A stretch of 49,420 bases of DNA, taken from NCBI GenBank assembly GCA_018240405.1, contig JAFEFW010000630.1, positions 1 to 49,420 on the forward strand, given 5' to 3'. This DNA is from Pseudomonadota bacterium (GTDB lineage: Bacteria > Pseudomonadota > Alphaproteobacteria > Acetobacterales > Acetobacteraceae). The position numbers and the translations under genes are program-made. Below, one piece after another: positions 37,009-45,530 of this stretch. A model generated the notes under the pieces. That model was not told the origin of the DNA. It did no database searches and saw nothing but the letters and a program-made list of their open reading frames with translations. Within the stretch, counting starts at the first letter, position 1; each line of letters starts with the position of its first letter.

Positions 37009-37769
37009 GCACTTCAATGGCCCCCGTGGCCCTCTCCATCCGCGATGTCCGGAAGAATTTCGGCGCAACGGAAATCATTCGCGGCGTTACGCTTGATATC
37101 GCCCAAGGCGAGCGTCATTGCATCATTGGTCCGAACGGCGCCGGCAAGACGACCTGCTTCAACCTGATCAGCGGGCGCTTCCCGATTACCTCGGGGGAGA
37201 TCCACCTGAACGGGGAGCGGATCGACCAGTTGCCGCCGCACAAGATCAACCGCATGGGGCTGTCGCGCAGCTTCCAGATCACCTCGATCTTCCACCGCCT
37301 GACGGTGTTCGAGAATCTGCGTTGCGCCCTGCTGTGGAGCCGCGGCTACAAATACTCGTTCTGGCATCCGCTGGGCACGCAGAAGGCGCTGAACGCCGAA
37401 GCGGAGCGGCTGCTGGAGGATCTGAACCTGCACGACCGCCACAATACCGAGGCTGGGTTGCTGTCCTATGCCGAACAGCGCGCGCTGGAAATCGGCATGA
37501 CCATCGCCGGCGGCGCCACGGTGATCCTGCTGGATGAGCCGACCGCCGGCATGAGTAACACCGAAACGGATTATGCCATGGCGCTGATCCGCCGGGTAAC
37601 CGAAGGCAAGACGCTGGTAATGGTCGAGCACGACATGAAGGTGGTGTTCGACCTCGCCGACGTCATTACGGTGCTGGTGTACGGGCAGGTGATCGCGTCG
37701 GGTCCGCCGGCGGAGGTACGGTCCTCCCGTGCGGTGCAGGAAGCCTATCTTGGGGCGCTGGAGGAGTGA
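37005..37769 (+). CDS. ABC transporter ATP-binding protein, LivG type
   Basis: This 254-residue ATPase powers the second HAAT transporter. Walker A is canonical (GPNGAGKTTC), Walker B is VILLDEPTAGM, and the H-loop is VEHDMKV. The signature is LSYAEQRALEIGM, a degenerate LSGGQ of the kind common in LivG proteins. FQITSIFHRLTVFENLR is the Q-loop region. The start overlaps the LivM-type stop, and the stop shares one base with the LivF-type ATG. Confidence 0.94.
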   Translation: MSTSMAPVALSIRDVRKNFGATEIIRGVTLDIAQGERHCIIGPNGAGKTTCFNLISGRFPITSGEIHLNGERIDQLPPHKINRMGLSRSFQITSIFHRLTVFENLRCALLWSRGYKYSFWHPLGTQKALNAEAERLLEDLNLHDRHNTEAGLLSYAEQRALEIGMTIAGGATVILLDEPTAGMSNTETDYAMALIRRVTEGKTLVMVEHDMKVVFDLADVITVLVYGQVIASGPPAEVRSSRAVQEAYLGALEE

Positions 37770-38464
37770 TGCTGCAAGTCCGCGACCTGCACGCCTATTA
37801 CGGGCAGAGCCATATCCTGCACGGCGTGCATATCGAAGTGAATGAAGGCGAGATCGTCTCGCTACTCGGGCGCAACGGCGTCGGCCGGTCCACCACCTGC
37901 AAGGCGATCATGGGTCTGGTCGATCCGGTCGGGCAGGTGATCTACAAGGGCAAGGACCTCGCGGGGTTGCGCACGGACCTCGTGGCACGCGCCGGCATCG
38001 GCTACGTGCCGGAGGATCGGCAGGTCTTTCCGACGTTGACGGTGCGCCAGAACCTGGAACTCGGGCTGAAGCGCGCCAACAAGTTCGGCCGCTGGACCTT
38101 CGACGACGTGTTCCGCCTGTTCCCGAATCTGGCCGCCCGACAGAACAATCCGGCAGGCGTGTTGTCCGGTGGCGAGCAGCAGATGCTGACCATGTGCCGC
38201 ACGCTGATGGGTGATCCGGACCTGATCCTGATCGATGAGCCGACCGAAGGACTGGCACCGCTGCTGGTCGAGCAGGTCGGCGTGCTGCTGGCCGAAATCG
38301 CCAGCCGTGGCGTGGCCATCCTGCTGGTCGAGCAGAAACTGACCATCGCGCTGAAAATCTCGCACCGGCTCTATGTGATGGGCCACGGTCAGATTGTGTT
38401 CGAGGGCACGCCCGCCGATCTCGCCGCCAATCCGCAGGTGCGACAGGAGTGGCTGGAAGTCTGA
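37769..38464 (+). CDS. ABC transporter ATP-binding protein, LivF type, with Arg in Walker A
   Basis: This 231-residue protein is the second ATPase of the HAAT transporter. The signature LSGGEQQML, Walker B (LILIDEPTEGL) and VEQKLTI are typical of LivF. Walker A reads GRNGVGRST: the usual catalytic lysine is arginine (codon CGG). Arg at this position occurs in some LivF homologues, so this may be a lineage variant with lowered ATPase activity, while the LivG-type partner keeps its lysine. GGAGGAG lies at the end of the previous gene; I chose the ATG at 37769 over a GTG one codon earlier. Confidence 0.93.
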   Translation: MLQVRDLHAYYGQSHILHGVHIEVNEGEIVSLLGRNGVGRSTTCKAIMGLVDPVGQVIYKGKDLAGLRTDLVARAGIGYVPEDRQVFPTLTVRQNLELGLKRANKFGRWTFDDVFRLFPNLAARQNNPAGVLSGGEQQMLTMCRTLMGDPDLILIDEPTEGLAPLLVEQVGVLLAEIASRGVAILLVEQKLTIALKISHRLYVMGHGQIVFEGTPADLAANPQVRQEWLEV

Positions 38465-38554
38465 TTCCGCCGAGCGTGGCGTTGGCCATGGCCGGCGCCG
38501 CGACTTGACGGCGCTGCGGCATCGGCCTTCCCTTTACAGCGGGAGGACCGAACC

Positions 38555-39403
38555 ATGGTGCAGATACGCAGGCTGGGACCGCAGATCGGCGTCGAGGTAT
38601 CCGGCGTCGACCTCCGCACGATCGATGAACCGACCTTTCGCCGCATCTATCAGGCCTGGCTGAACGCCAATGTCATGGTCGTTACCGGACAGGAACTGAC
38701 GCTGCAGCAGTTCCTGGAGTACAGCCGCCGCTTCGGTCCGGTGTCACCGCACCCATCGAAGAGCACGCGGCACCCGGAGATCCCGGAAATCACCATGCTC
38801 GGCATTAACAAGCACAATGCCGATGGCAGCCTGAACATGGCGATCTACCGCCGTGGCGCCGAGGGCTGGCACACCGACGGCGCCTACGATGACATCCCGT
38901 TCAAGGCAACGCAGCTTTACGGACTGGCGATCCCAAACCAGGGCGGCGACACGCTGTTTGCCAGCGGTTACGCGGCCTATGAGGCGATGCCGCAACGGCT
39001 GAAGATCCGGCTTGCCAACGTGCGTGGTGCCTTCACCTATGGCGGCCGCACCAAGAGCCAGGCGCTGCTGAACCCCGAGGACCGGGACCGGGTGCCGGCG
39101 ATGCACCTCCTGATCCGCACTCATCCCGAAACCGGGCGCAAGTCACTCTATTTCGATCCCGGAAAAATTCTATCCATCGAGGGCTGCGGCGAAGCCGAAA
39201 GCAATGCGCTGATCGACGAACTGACCGCGCTGATGATCCAGCCGGACGGGGAATACCGCCACAAATGGCGCGTCGGCGACGTCGTCATCTGGGACAATCG
39301 CTGCTCGTATCATAAGGCGGCCGGTGACTATCCGCCGGAACAGGACCGCATTCACTGGCGCACATCAATCAAGGATTGGCCACAGCACGTGGCCCTGCAG
39401 TGA
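38555..39403 (+). CDS. TauD/TfdA-family Fe(II)/2-oxoglutarate-dependent dioxygenase
   Basis: This 282-residue cytoplasmic non-heme iron oxygenase couples oxidation of a substrate to decarboxylation of 2-oxoglutarate. The facial triad is visible as His106 and Asp108 (GWHTDGAYDD) and His253 (SYHKAAGDY). Arg269 (IHWRTSI) should bind 2-oxoglutarate. The N-terminal VQIRRLGPQIGVEVSGVDL is typical of TauD/TfdA. GGGAGGA precedes the ATG. It lies 90 bp after the LivF-type gene, so the transporter may supply its substrate (a sulfonate, aryloxy acid or similar); that is inference. Confidence 0.9.
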   Translation: MVQIRRLGPQIGVEVSGVDLRTIDEPTFRRIYQAWLNANVMVVTGQELTLQQFLEYSRRFGPVSPHPSKSTRHPEIPEITMLGINKHNADGSLNMAIYRRGAEGWHTDGAYDDIPFKATQLYGLAIPNQGGDTLFASGYAAYEAMPQRLKIRLANVRGAFTYGGRTKSQALLNPEDRDRVPAMHLLIRTHPETGRKSLYFDPGKILSIEGCGEAESNALIDELTALMIQPDGEYRHKWRVGDVVIWDNRCSYHKAAGDYPPEQDRIHWRTSIKDWPQHVALQ

Positions 39404-39504
39404 GCAAGCGCGGCAACTGAGCGCGCACTATTGGTATGGCGGACGAAAGGCTGCCATGACCGCATCATCATAAGGATCAGCCAGCCGGATAACGCCAACG
39501 GCTA

Positions 39505-39534
39505 GGCGGCTTCCCCAGGGCGGGAGAAGCCGCC
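39505..39534. terminator. Bidirectional hairpin between convergent dioxygenase and secreted-protein genes
   Basis: GGCGGCTTC (39505-39513) and GAAGCCGCC (39526-39534) form a perfect 9-bp stem. It lies between two convergent stop codons, the usual place for a shared terminator, but lacks a clear T-tract on either side. Confidence 0.6.
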
Positions 39535-39544
39535 GACGCGGCCG

Positions 39545-39988
39545 CTATCGCGTCGAGGTCCGCGTCGCTGCCGGCGCCTTCTCGGGCAACCAGGCGTTGG
39601 TCCAGCCGACCGTGCCAACTTTGCCACTGGTAAACTGCACCTCCTGCTTGGCCGGCCCGCGCCGTTGCAGGATGGTGATCGCGGTCACGTCGCGCAGCAC
39701 TTGGCAATCAACCGGTCCGCCGGCTGACTCCCCGTTATGCCGCGCCGCAAGCCGGTCAAGATCGCTCTCAGTCCGGCATACAATGGCGCCTGCTTCCAGC
39801 CGCGGCCAAGCCTGCGGCGGTGCCGGCACGTCCGGCGCGGTCGGCTTGGCCTTCCGCATTAGCAATCCCGATTGAAATGAAAGCTTGCCGCCGTCATCCA
39901 GCGGCGCGGTTTGCGCCTGCGCCGCGCTCGCCAGGCTAAGACCAGCGAGGCAGGCCGCGATCGGCGCCAGTCTGTGAATGGCCGACAT
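39545..39988 (-). CDS. Secreted protein of unknown function
   Basis: I do not recognise this 147-residue protein. A Sec signal peptide is clear (LAPIAACLAGLSLASAAQA, cleavage before QTAPL). The mature part has a Pro-rich linker (PTAPDVPAPPQAWP), then a compact region with two cysteines (AIVCRTESDL and GPVDCQVLRD), which could form a disulfide in the periplasm. GGGAG lies upstream of the ATG. An orphan binding-protein gene follows upstream-to-downstream on the same side of the window but 70 bp away and also leftward, so cotranscription is possible. Confidence 0.65.
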   Translation of the reverse strand: MSAIHRLAPIAACLAGLSLASAAQAQTAPLDDGGKLSFQSGLLMRKAKPTAPDVPAPPQAWPRLEAGAIVCRTESDLDRLAARHNGESAGGPVDCQVLRDVTAITILQRRGPAKQEVQFTSGKVGTVGWTNAWLPEKAPAATRTSTR

Positions 39989-40058
39989 GGCGATCTCCCG
40001 ATTCCTCCGTGCCGTGTCTATGCGGCGAACCGGCTCGCTCGGGCAAGCATTTCGTACC

Positions 40059-40814
40059 TTACGGATCGGTCATGCCCCGAGCTGCGATCATGGATTTGGC
40101 AGTGGGACTGGCCATGGCTTCCAGGAACGCGCGTGCATCCGCCGCCTTCCCTGTCGCGGCTGAGATGGCTCCGGCGTAGGTGGTGTAGAGCTGGATCGAC
40201 TCCGGCAGCCTTCCAACGAGGACGACGCCATGGACACCCAGGATCTCGCTCACCTGCTGCAGCGCCAGCGCGGCGCGTCCGTCGGCGACGGCCTCCGCGG
40301 CGAACCCGCCGCGGACCAGCACGGACTTCGGCGCCAGCGCGTCGGCGATGCCAAGGGCACGGAAGAGGTTGGACAGGTAAATGCCACTGGTCCCGCCGGA
40401 GGCCGGATCGACATAGGCCACGGATGGCGCCGCCAGCAGGGCCGCCTTGAACGCCTCAACGGTCGTTATGTCGGGTGCTGGGGCGCCCATCTTCACGCCC
40501 AGGCCGATTCCCACTTTCGCGAGCTTGATGGCTGATCCTGGAGCCAGCTTGCCAGCCTTCTCAAGGTCCGCAATCCCGGACTGGGACGTCAGAACAACGT
40601 CGAAGGCCTCGTCGCCAAGAACGCGCTTCGACAGCCCGCCCGATGTGTCCGTGCGCATCACAACCGTGACGCCGCTGCTCTTCTCGTAGTCCGCCACGAC
40701 CGATTTCGCGACCGCGGTGATGGCGCCGGCGCTCAGCACCGTCAGGTCGGCGGCGCGCGCCGGAACCGCCAGGGCTACCAGGCAAGCCAGCGCAACAGCG
40801 AGTTTCCGCGGCAT
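40059..40814 (-). CDS. ModA-like periplasmic substrate-binding protein (orphan)
   Basis: This 251-residue periplasmic protein belongs to the ModA/extracellular type II binding-protein class. The signal peptide (KLAVALACLVALAVPARA) is followed by DLTVLSAGAITAVAKSVV, FDVVLTSQSGIADLEKAGKL and DPASGGTSGIYLSNLF, which fit the family. The ligand could be molybdate, tungstate or an organic anion. No permease or ATPase gene is adjacent, so it may serve a remote transporter or sensor. GGGAGGG lies 5 nt before the ATG at 40814. The Pat-type gene lies immediately upstream on the same strand. Confidence 0.85.
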   Translation of the reverse strand: MPRKLAVALACLVALAVPARAADLTVLSAGAITAVAKSVVADYEKSSGVTVVMRTDTSGGLSKRVLGDEAFDVVLTSQSGIADLEKAGKLAPGSAIKLAKVGIGLGVKMGAPAPDITTVEAFKAALLAAPSVAYVDPASGGTSGIYLSNLFRALGIADALAPKSVLVRGGFAAEAVADGRAALALQQVSEILGVHGVVLVGRLPESIQLYTTYAGAISAATGKAADARAFLEAMASPTAKSMIAARGMTDP

Positions 40815-40840
40815 CGACACCCTCCCGCTGATGCGGGGGC

Positions 40841-43342
40841 CTAAAGCACCAGCCGCACCTCCATCACATCCGGTTCGTCCGGCATGCGGTGCACAGTGAA
40901 GCCGAGGCGGCGGATGAACGCCAGCATCGCCGGGTTGTCCGCCAGCACCTGGCCAATGATTTCCTTCAGGTTCCGCGCCTTGCCCCAATCGATCAGCCGC
41001 AGCATCAGTTCGCGCGCAAGGCCGCGGCCCTTCATGTCCGCCTGCACGATGACAGCGAATTCGCCGCTCTGGCCGTCGGCCTCGATCACCAGCCTGGCCA
41101 CGCCAACCGTCTCATCATTGGCATCGCGCTTGGCGACGAAGGCCATTTCCCGGTCGTAATCGACCTGGGTCAGGCGGGCCATCTGCTCCGCCGACAATTC
41201 GCGGATCGCGGTGAAGAAGCGGTAGCGGATGTCCTCCGGCGACAGGCGCTTGAAGAAGGCGCCGTGCTGTTCCGCGTCCTCGGGCCGGATCGGTCGGATC
41301 GTCATGTGCTCGCCGCCGTAGACGCCATGGGTCACGAGCTCCGTCGGGTAGGGGGCGATCGCCGGACCGACGCCGGGCTCGTCCTCCGGCCGCAGGCGCA
41401 GCCAGGCATCGGCGATGACGATGCCGGTGTCGTCGACAAACATGGATGGGAGGTCGAGCGTCTCGATTTCCGGGAAGTCGACGATCAACTGGCTGATGCG
41501 CACCAGCACCTCGGCCACGGCGCCGGCGTTGGCCGCCGGGCGGTCGCGCAGGTCACGGCCGAGCATGGCGCCGGCGGTGCTGCGGCTGATCAGCGCCTCG
41601 GCCAGTGGCAGGTTCAACGGCGGCAGGTCGGCCGACTTGTCCTGTGCCGAAGCCAGTGTGCCGCCGGGTCCAAAGCTGATGATCGGGCCGAAGGTGGCGT
41701 CGTCAGCGACGCTGACCGCGACCTCGCGCGCCCGGCCCACCTGGCGTTGCACCAGAAGCGCGCTGCAACCCTTCTCCCGCAGACCCTGGCTGGCGACGAG
41801 CCGCGCGGCGTGCAGCGTCGATTCGGCATCGGGCAGGTCGAACGCGAGGCTGCCATGGCCGCGGCCCGCCGGCTTTTCACGCGAGCGCAGCTTCACGACC
41901 ACCGGGTAGTGCAGCAGGTTCGCGGCGGTGACGGCATCGTCCGGATTGGCCGCGAAGCGCGTCGGCACGGTTGGAATGCCGTAGGCCGACAGCACGTCCA
42001 TGGTCTCATCCTGGGTCAGGGCCAGCTTGTCGCGGCTGCGCATGCCCTGGAAAATCCGCCGCACCCAGCGCTTGTCGGGGGCGATCGACAGCACGGCGCT
42101 GCCCGGCAGTTCGCGCGCGGCCTCCCGGTTGCGGCGGTCGTGCACGAGATGGGCGAAACCGGCGACCGCCTGCGTCGGCGTATCAAACACCGGCAGACCG
42201 GCGGCTAGCACCTGCTGGCGGTGCAGCGACCCAGTCGTCTCGCCCATGATGCAGTAGAGCATGGCGGCCTGCTGCTTCGGGCATTTCTGGCAGAGCGCCG
42301 TGATGGTCGCGTCGTCGCAGGAACCCATCGGTGCGTGCACGACGAGCACGCCGCCGACATCGGTGCGCGTCGCCATCCTATGTGCCTCGGCGGCGAGGTC
42401 GGCCGATGAGACATGCAGGATGCCGTGGTCCAGCGCGTCATCCTTCAACAGGCACAGGCCGTGGCGCAGGACAGTGTCCGCGGCGAGGCGGGCCGGCCCG
42501 ATGGCATTGCTGACGATGGCGATGGAGTCGCGGCGGATCGGTTTGGTGCGGGTCAACGTTTCCGCCGCCGCCAGCAGGTCCTCGAGATGGTTCACGCACA
42601 GCACGCCCGACCGCCGCAGCGCTGCCTCGAAGGCCCGGTCGGCGAAGCCATCCTCATCCAGCAGGCGCAGGCCGGCCCTGATCGCCACCACCGGGCGCAG
42701 CCGGGCGGCGGCCCGGGCGGCGGAGAGGAACATCCGCTGGTCCTTGATGCGGCGGATATCCAGCAGGATGGCGCCGGTGCCGGGATCGCGCGACAGCCAG
42801 TCCAGCGTGATGCCGAAGCCGATGTCGTTGTTGCCGCCCAGGCCGATGACGTGGCTGAAGCCGACGCCGTTCGGTGCCGCCCAGTCGATCACCGCCCGGC
42901 TCAGCGCCCCCGACTGCGAGATCAGCGCCAGCCGTCCCGCCGGTGGCTGGATATGCGTGCGCGCCGCATTGAGGCCCAGCTTGGGTACAACAAGCCCGAA
43001 GGAATGGGCACCGAGCGCACGGACGCCGGTGCGCACGGCGTGCTCGCGCAGGTCGGCGCAGGGGCCTGGGACGATGGCGGCAAAGCAGTTGCGCCGGGCC
43101 AATTCGTCCATGGCGGAGCCGATCTGCTCCTCGGGCAGCGCCAGCACAGTGAGAGAGATATTGTTCGGAAGGTCGGCTGCAGACCGCGGGGAGTGGATCT
43201 CACCCTTGAAGGCACTGATCGCGAGATTGGCGAGAATCTGGGAGCCGGCATCCGTATCGGCGCCCAGAACCGCAATGGATTTCGGATGAAATAGATTGGC
43301 GGAATCGAACCGGCCGCTGGAATGAAGACGAGGAACAGTCAT
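40841..43342 (-). CDS. Pat/PatZ-type protein acetyltransferase: acyl-CoA synthetase (NDP-forming)-like fused to GNAT
   Basis: This 833-residue fusion has a CoA-binding Rossmann domain (about 10-130), a succinyl-CoA-ligase-like domain (about 140-430), an ATP-grasp domain (about 450-670) and a GNAT acetyltransferase domain (about 680-833) with QADMKGRGLAREL as acetyl-CoA site. The family acetylates lysines, for example in acetyl-CoA synthetase. The SHTG phospho-histidine loop of working synthetases is missing (RAGLRLLDEDGFADRAFEAA lies there), and the usual GPNCxG reads GAHSFG. The synthetase half is therefore probably a ligand sensor. AAGGTGAG precedes the ATG at 43342. Confidence 0.9.
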   Translation of the reverse strand: MTVPRLHSSGRFDSANLFHPKSIAVLGADTDAGSQILANLAISAFKGEIHSPRSAADLPNNISLTVLALPEEQIGSAMDELARRNCFAAIVPGPCADLREHAVRTGVRALGAHSFGLVVPKLGLNAARTHIQPPAGRLALISQSGALSRAVIDWAAPNGVGFSHVIGLGGNNDIGFGITLDWLSRDPGTGAILLDIRRIKDQRMFLSAARAAARLRPVVAIRAGLRLLDEDGFADRAFEAALRRSGVLCVNHLEDLLAAAETLTRTKPIRRDSIAIVSNAIGPARLAADTVLRHGLCLLKDDALDHGILHVSSADLAAEAHRMATRTDVGGVLVVHAPMGSCDDATITALCQKCPKQQAAMLYCIMGETTGSLHRQQVLAAGLPVFDTPTQAVAGFAHLVHDRRNREAARELPGSAVLSIAPDKRWVRRIFQGMRSRDKLALTQDETMDVLSAYGIPTVPTRFAANPDDAVTAANLLHYPVVVKLRSREKPAGRGHGSLAFDLPDAESTLHAARLVASQGLREKGCSALLVQRQVGRAREVAVSVADDATFGPIISFGPGGTLASAQDKSADLPPLNLPLAEALISRSTAGAMLGRDLRDRPAANAGAVAEVLVRISQLIVDFPEIETLDLPSMFVDDTGIVIADAWLRLRPEDEPGVGPAIAPYPTELVTHGVYGGEHMTIRPIRPEDAEQHGAFFKRLSPEDIRYRFFTAIRELSAEQMARLTQVDYDREMAFVAKRDANDETVGVARLVIEADGQSGEFAVIVQADMKGRGLARELMLRLIDWGKARNLKEIIGQVLADNPAMLAFIRRLGFTVHRMPDEPDVMEVRLVL

Positions 43343-43364
43343 GACTCTCACCTTATGGTGCGGT

Positions 43365-43380
43365 GCAACATAACGGTTGC
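43365..43380. promoter_or_regulatory. GCAAC-N6-GTTGC inverted repeat in a divergent promoter region
   Basis: GCAAC (43365-43369) and GTTGC (43376-43380) form a short palindrome in the 115-bp gap between the leftward Pat-type gene and the rightward esterase gene. A related TGCGCAAGTTGCA follows at about 43391-43403. Repeated TTGC motifs between divergent genes suggest an operator, but no regulator is identifiable. Confidence 0.35.
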
Positions 43381-43457
43381 GGACTGCAGATGCGCAAGTT
43401 GCATTTATTGGAAACGTGCCTTTGCATAGCTGCCACACAGGAAGTTGGGAGGTAACG

Positions 43458-44411
43458 ATGCCGGACCGCACGCACTGGGATCCTGAAATGGCGGCTTTCA
43501 CCGCGGCTATGGAGGCCGAGGCGGCGAAGCATCCGCCGGTGAAGGTGGAACTCCCGCTCGATCCGCATCGCCGGGTGAACGACCTGCTGGGCTGTATCAC
43601 CGCGCAGGGCGGTCCGGACATGGCGGAAACCACGGACCGCTACGTGACAGCGCACGGGCGCCGCATCTTCTGCCGCGTGTACAAGCCCGTTCTCGACCGC
43701 CTGCTGCCGACGCTGGTGTATTTCCACGGCGGGGGGTGGGTATGGGCAAGCGTCGATACACATGACCGGCTGGTGCGCGAATATGCTGCCTCCGGCGCGG
43801 TCAACGTCGTCAGTGTGGACTATTCCCTGTCGCCGGAGGCGAAGTTCCCGACAGCGCTGGAGGAATGCGCCGCGGTTGTCCGCTGGATCGCCTCGCATGG
43901 CGCCGAATGGGGGCTGGACGCCATGCGCCTGATCGTTGGCGGCGATTCGGCCGGCGGCAACCTGGCGCTGGCCACCGCGCTGCTGCTGCGCGACGCCGGC
44001 GGGCCGGCGCTGCGCGGCGTGTTGGCGAACTATCCGGTGTGCGATTCGCGGCTGGATACCGAGAGCTACCGCGCCTACGGCCGCGGCGAATACGGACTGA
44101 GCGTGGAGCGGATGGGGTTCTACTGGAACGTCTATGTGCCGCACGAACTCGACAAGCTGCATCCGCTGGCGGCGCCGCTGCGGGCCGATCTGGCAGGCCT
44201 ACCGCCGGTGATCGTGCTGCTGGCGGAACTCGATGTCCTGCGCTCCGAAGGGGAGGCACTGATTGCCAGGCTGCAGGCGGCCGGCGTCGACGTTGAGCAT
44301 GAGACGTATGCGGGCGTGGTGCATGGCTTCCTGCGAGCCACCGGGACCGTGCAGAAGGCGCGCGACGCGGTGGAAGCCGCCGGCCGGTGGCTGCGACGCG
44401 TCGGCGCCTGA
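43458..44411 (+). CDS. Alpha/beta hydrolase, hormone-sensitive lipase (HSL) family
   Basis: This 317-residue cytoplasmic esterase belongs to the HSL (family IV) carboxylesterases. The oxyanion motif HGGGW begins at His90, the nucleophile Ser164 lies in GGDSAGGN, and the acid and base are the Asp of LLAELDVLRSEGE and the His of GVVHGFLRA. The N-terminal 60 residues are a helical cap. GGGAGG precedes the ATG at 43458. It is divergent from the Pat-type gene. Substrates are probably short-chain esters, but the sequence does not show which. Confidence 0.9.
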   Translation: MPDRTHWDPEMAAFTAAMEAEAAKHPPVKVELPLDPHRRVNDLLGCITAQGGPDMAETTDRYVTAHGRRIFCRVYKPVLDRLLPTLVYFHGGGWVWASVDTHDRLVREYAASGAVNVVSVDYSLSPEAKFPTALEECAAVVRWIASHGAEWGLDAMRLIVGGDSAGGNLALATALLLRDAGGPALRGVLANYPVCDSRLDTESYRAYGRGEYGLSVERMGFYWNVYVPHELDKLHPLAAPLRADLAGLPPVIVLLAELDVLRSEGEALIARLQAAGVDVEHETYAGVVHGFLRATGTVQKARDAVEAAGRWLRRVGA

Positions 44412-44425
44412 GCCTCGCTCCGGTG

Positions 44426-44559
44426 CCGCTCCGTGGGGGGCTTCGTGGCCTCCGTGTCGGCGTGATTGCATGGTTGCAGCCGGCATGAGGTTGCCGGAGG
44501 ACACGGGGTCAATCCGACATCGAGCCCACAAAGCACCCCATGGAGGCACACGGAGCAGG
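44426..44559. repeat. Imperfect long inverted repeat between esterase and Kdo-hydroxylase genes
   Basis: The arm near 44426-44460 (CCGCTCCGTGGGGGG...CGTGTCGG) resembles the reverse complement of the arm near 44514-44559 (CCGACATCGAGCCC...CACGGAGCAGG), with mismatches and small gaps, around a loop of about 55 bp. No gene fits the 223-bp gap. It could be a degraded mobile palindromic element or a structured termination region. Confidence 0.45.
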
Positions 44560-44634
44560 TTTGCGGCGGTAAGCCTTTGCGCGGAAGGACCGACAAGCTA
44601 AGTGAGGCCGAAACTCCGTAAGCGGTAAGGCGCG

Positions 44635-45513
44635 ATGCAACCCGAACAGGTGGTTACCGAACTTCCCGTCACCGGTTGGACCGGCCCGTTTGATCCGATG
44701 AGCACTCGCGCGGCCGTCGCGGCGCTCGAGGCCGGGCGCGTGGTCATGCTACCCCAGCTCGCCTTCGAGGTAACGGAGGCGGAGCGCGCCGTGCTGTCCG
44801 CCGGTCTGCTGAGCGGCAAACGGAAGAATATTTCGCTCGAACCGGCCACCGGCAAGATCGGCGGCGCCGCTGACGTGCCGGAGCCACTCGCCGCCTTCAT
44901 GGGCCGTTTCGCCGCCCAGGCCGAAATCCTGGCGCGCGGCCTGCTGGCGCCCTACAGCAGGCCGCTGCGCCTGGGACGCACCAGCTTTCGTCCAGCCGAA
45001 ATCGCCGGGCGCGACTACTCGCCCCGCAAGGACGATAAGCGCCTGCATGTCGATGCTTTCCCCACGCGGCCGACGCACGGTGACCGCATCCTGCGCCTGT
45101 TCAGCAATGTTGCCCCGGATGGCCGCGCACGCGAATGGCGGGTCGGCGAGCCGTTCGGTGATCTGGCGTCGCGCTACTTGAAGACGCTGCCGGCCCCCGC
45201 GGCCACCAGAGCCAGGCTCTACGCCATGCTCGGCCTGACCAAAGGCGTGCAGAGCGGCTACGACCAGATGATGCTGGCGCTGCACGACCAGATGAAGCTG
45301 GATGAGACCTACCAGACCACGGCGCCCGCGCTGCCGTGGTCGTTCCCCGCCGGCACCACCTGGATGGTGTTTACCGACCAGGTGCCGCACGCTGCTCTGG
45401 CCGGCCACTTCGCGCTCGAGCAGACCTTCTACCTTCCCGTCAGCGCCATGGTTTCACCCGAGACTGCCCCACTGCGGGTGCTGGAGCGGCTGACCGGCCG
45501 CGTCCTGGCCTGA
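44635..45513 (+). CDS. Kdo 3-hydroxylase (KdoO)-like Fe(II)/2-oxoglutarate dioxygenase
   Basis: This 292-residue enzyme resembles the Kdo hydroxylase family, which converts lipid-A-linked Kdo to the 3-hydroxylated sugar Ko. His138 and Asp140 (KRLHVDAFPTRPTHGDRILR) are metal ligands, and a distal His lies in TDQVPHAALAGHFALEQTF (His252 or His258). SLLSGKRKNISLEP-like sequence near residue 60 (LLSGKRKNISLEP) is also typical. No signal peptide is visible, so it should work on the cytoplasmic side. Ko is known in the LPS of some acetic acid bacteria and Burkholderia. A CX5R phosphatase gene follows after 17 bp. Confidence 0.82.
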   Translation: MQPEQVVTELPVTGWTGPFDPMSTRAAVAALEAGRVVMLPQLAFEVTEAERAVLSAGLLSGKRKNISLEPATGKIGGAADVPEPLAAFMGRFAAQAEILARGLLAPYSRPLRLGRTSFRPAEIAGRDYSPRKDDKRLHVDAFPTRPTHGDRILRLFSNVAPDGRAREWRVGEPFGDLASRYLKTLPAPAATRARLYAMLGLTKGVQSGYDQMMLALHDQMKLDETYQTTAPALPWSFPAGTTWMVFTDQVPHAALAGHFALEQTFYLPVSAMVSPETAPLRVLERLTGRVLA

Positions 45514-45530
45514 CGGACAGACCGCACCGC

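Noticed and set aside
35572-37068. Long open frame antisense to the LivM-type permease (498 codons)
   Set aside because: The product is rich in His, Gln, Asp and Arg, the mirror of hydrophobic codons on the other strand. The permease frame has clear family motifs and stop/start overlaps with its neighbours.
40889-42208. Long open frame opposite the Pat-type gene
   Set aside because: The composition is an antisense artefact; the leftward Pat frame is complete with ATP-grasp and GNAT motifs.
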